DNA of 6,883 bases from assembly GCA_016302435.1 (NCBI GenBank), contig JAEDNQ010000118.1:1-6883 (forward strand), given 5' to 3'. This document shows positions 6,292-6,883 of this stretch, one piece after another; within the stretch, counting starts at the first letter, position 1; every line of letters begins with the position of its first letter. A model generated the notes under the pieces. It saw only the letters and a list, made by a program, of their open reading frames with translations, had not been told where the DNA came from and made no database searches. The translations under genes and the position numbers were made by a program. This DNA is from Bacteroidaceae bacterium (GTDB taxonomy: Bacteria; Bacteroidota; Bacteroidia; Bacteroidales; Bacteroidaceae).

Positions 6292-6370
6292 CACCATGAT
6301 TTCTGGGGGCGAGACAATGCAACTCTTCAATATGTTAGAAAGCCCCTTCTGTACTAAAAATGACTTATTT

Positions 6371-6742
6371 ATGATTGAAACAGGATTAACACACACAAGT
6401 GAGGTTGTTGTTGGATACAGCACTACAGCCATCGCCGTTGGTTCGGGCGACATGCCCGTATTTGCCACACCTGCTATGATGGCTCTTATGGAAAATGCCG
6501 CTATGCTGGCTGTCAAAGACCATCTCCCAGAGGGATGCACCACTGTGGGAGGACACATTGCCTCTTCCCACCTTCGTCCGACAAAGGTGGGCGATACGGT
6601 CAAGGCCACAGCTGAGGTGGTGAAGGTCGATGGCAAAAAAATCAGCTTCAAGGTGACAGCTTATGCCGACGACCAACTTATAGGAGAGGGCGAACATCTC
6701 CGTTTTGTCGTCGACACCGAGAAATTTCTTTCGCGACTCTAA
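6371..6742 (+). CDS. FlK-type hotdog-fold thioesterase
   Basis: This 123-residue single hotdog-domain protein probably hydrolyses an acyl-CoA in the cytoplasm. FATP (31-34), LMENAA (39-44) and GGHIASSHLRP (60-70) place Thr33, Glu41 and His67 where the fluoroacetyl-CoA thioesterase FlK has Thr42, Glu50 and His76; all three are offset by nine. This supports the family and an intact catalytic triad. It does not show fluoroacetyl-CoA as substrate, which is unlikely in this organism. The frame is open from an ATG at 6296, but the extra 25 residues lack family similarity and the first ATG coincides with the predicted transcript start. The ATG at 6371 begins MIETGLTHTSE, the usual start of relatives. 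The gene diverges from DUF4250 and is followed directly by a terminator-like repeat. Confidence 0.87.
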   Translation: MIETGLTHTSEVVVGYSTTAIAVGSGDMPVFATPAMMALMENAAMLAVKDHLPEGCTTVGGHIASSHLRPTKVGDTVKATAEVVKVDGKKISFKVTAYADDQLIGEGEHLRFVVDTEKFLSRL

Positions 6743-6755
6743 CAGGTAGCTTGAG

Positions 6756-6781
6756 ATGTTCGTTATCACAGACGTTTTTTT
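6756..6781 (+). terminator. Terminator-like hairpin with T7 after the thioesterase gene
   Basis: Positions 6756-6763 pair with 6768-6775 around the loop TATC, with two G-T pairs and one C-A mismatch. A run of seven T follows at 6775-6781. It starts 13 bp after the stop codon. The stem is weak, but the T run and position fit an intrinsic terminator. It forms the first copy of the repeat that ends the window. Confidence 0.5.
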
Positions 6782-6830
6782 CGCCATGGCATAGCTTTGG
6801 GCGAGCTTGGCTCTGCTCATTTGGCTTAAC

Positions 6831-6860
6831 AAAAACGTTCGTCTTCGACAGACGTTTTTT
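6831..6860. terminator. Second, better-paired terminator-like hairpin in the repeat
   Basis: Positions 6831-6843 pair with 6847-6859 around the 3-base loop TTC, with a single C-A mismatch and one G-T pair. The left arm begins with five A and the right ends with six T, so it could stop transcription from either side. It lies 88 bp past the thioesterase stop and duplicates the hairpin at 6756-6781. Confidence 0.55.
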
Positions 6861-6883
6861 CGCCATGGCATGCCTCAAGCGAG

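Larger units (their letters stand above)
6756..6883. repeat. Imperfect ~79-bp direct repeat, two copies
   Basis: Copy one begins near 6756 and copy two near 6835. Shared blocks in order are GTTCGT (6758/6837), CAGACG plus six or seven T (6769/6849), CGCCATGGCAT (6782/6861) and GCGAG (6801/6879). The offsets are 79, 80, 79 and 78. The second copy reaches the window edge, so more units may follow. GCCATGGC is an 8-bp palindrome in each copy. The small frames reading through it on the minus strand repeat the same peptide (CHGEKNVC-like or MAKK-like) and look like by-products of the repeat rather than genes. Confidence 0.75.

Noticed and set aside
6386..6878. Minus-strand open frames over the thioesterase gene and the end repeat
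   Set aside because: They are antisense to a well-supported gene, and their N-terminal parts come from the ~79-bp repeat, with the same short peptide appearing twice.
1..6883. Search for CRISPR arrays, insertion sequences, tRNA or rRNA genes, toxin-antitoxin or phage genes
   Set aside because: No regularly spaced repeats with unique spacers, transposase motifs, cloverleaf-like segments or defence-protein motifs were seen. All large coding regions belong to housekeeping or known unknown-function families.

Overview
The window looks like a stretch of ordinary chromosome from a Bacteroidota bacterium of the order Bacteroidales, most likely Prevotella or a close relative. The evidence is the protein families present (DUF4831, DUF4250, an Obg GTPase with a very acidic tail instead of an OCT domain), the absence of clear Shine-Dalgarno sequences before the genes, and several matches to the Bacteroidota -7 promoter box TANNTTTG. 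The genus is an inference from protein flavour and repeat style; no marker gene settles it.

Layout. Positions 26-2708 hold two minus-strand genes: nnr (bifunctional NAD(P)HX epimerase/dehydratase) and, 76 bp downstream of it, a secreted DUF4831 protein. A 453-bp divergent intergenic region (2709-3161) carries a minus-strand promoter with a 5' hairpin for nnr and a plus-strand promoter with a roughly 220-nt structured leader for adk. Positions 3162-5844 hold a plus-strand cluster: adk (adenylate kinase), obgE (ribosome-assembly GTPase) and pgeF (YfiH/laccase-domain protein). A large hairpin and a 20-bp tandem repeat separate obgE from pgeF. A small minus-strand DUF4250 gene (5887-6069) converges on pgeF. 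It is divergent from a FlK-type hotdog thioesterase (6371-6742), and each of the two has a recognisable Bacteroidota promoter between them. The last 130 bp consist of two copies of an imperfect ~79-bp repeat, each with a terminator-like hairpin and a T tract.

Together the genes form a housekeeping neighbourhood: nucleotide energy balance (adk), ribosome maturation (obgE), cofactor repair (nnr), cell-wall or purine-nucleoside maintenance (pgeF) and acyl-CoA hydrolysis (the thioesterase). No mobile element, CRISPR array, defence system or new multi-gene system is visible. The points most worth a second look are the shortened N-terminal region of PgeF, the repeated terminator-like units at the right edge, the structured adk leader, and the hairpin plus tandem repeat before pgeF.
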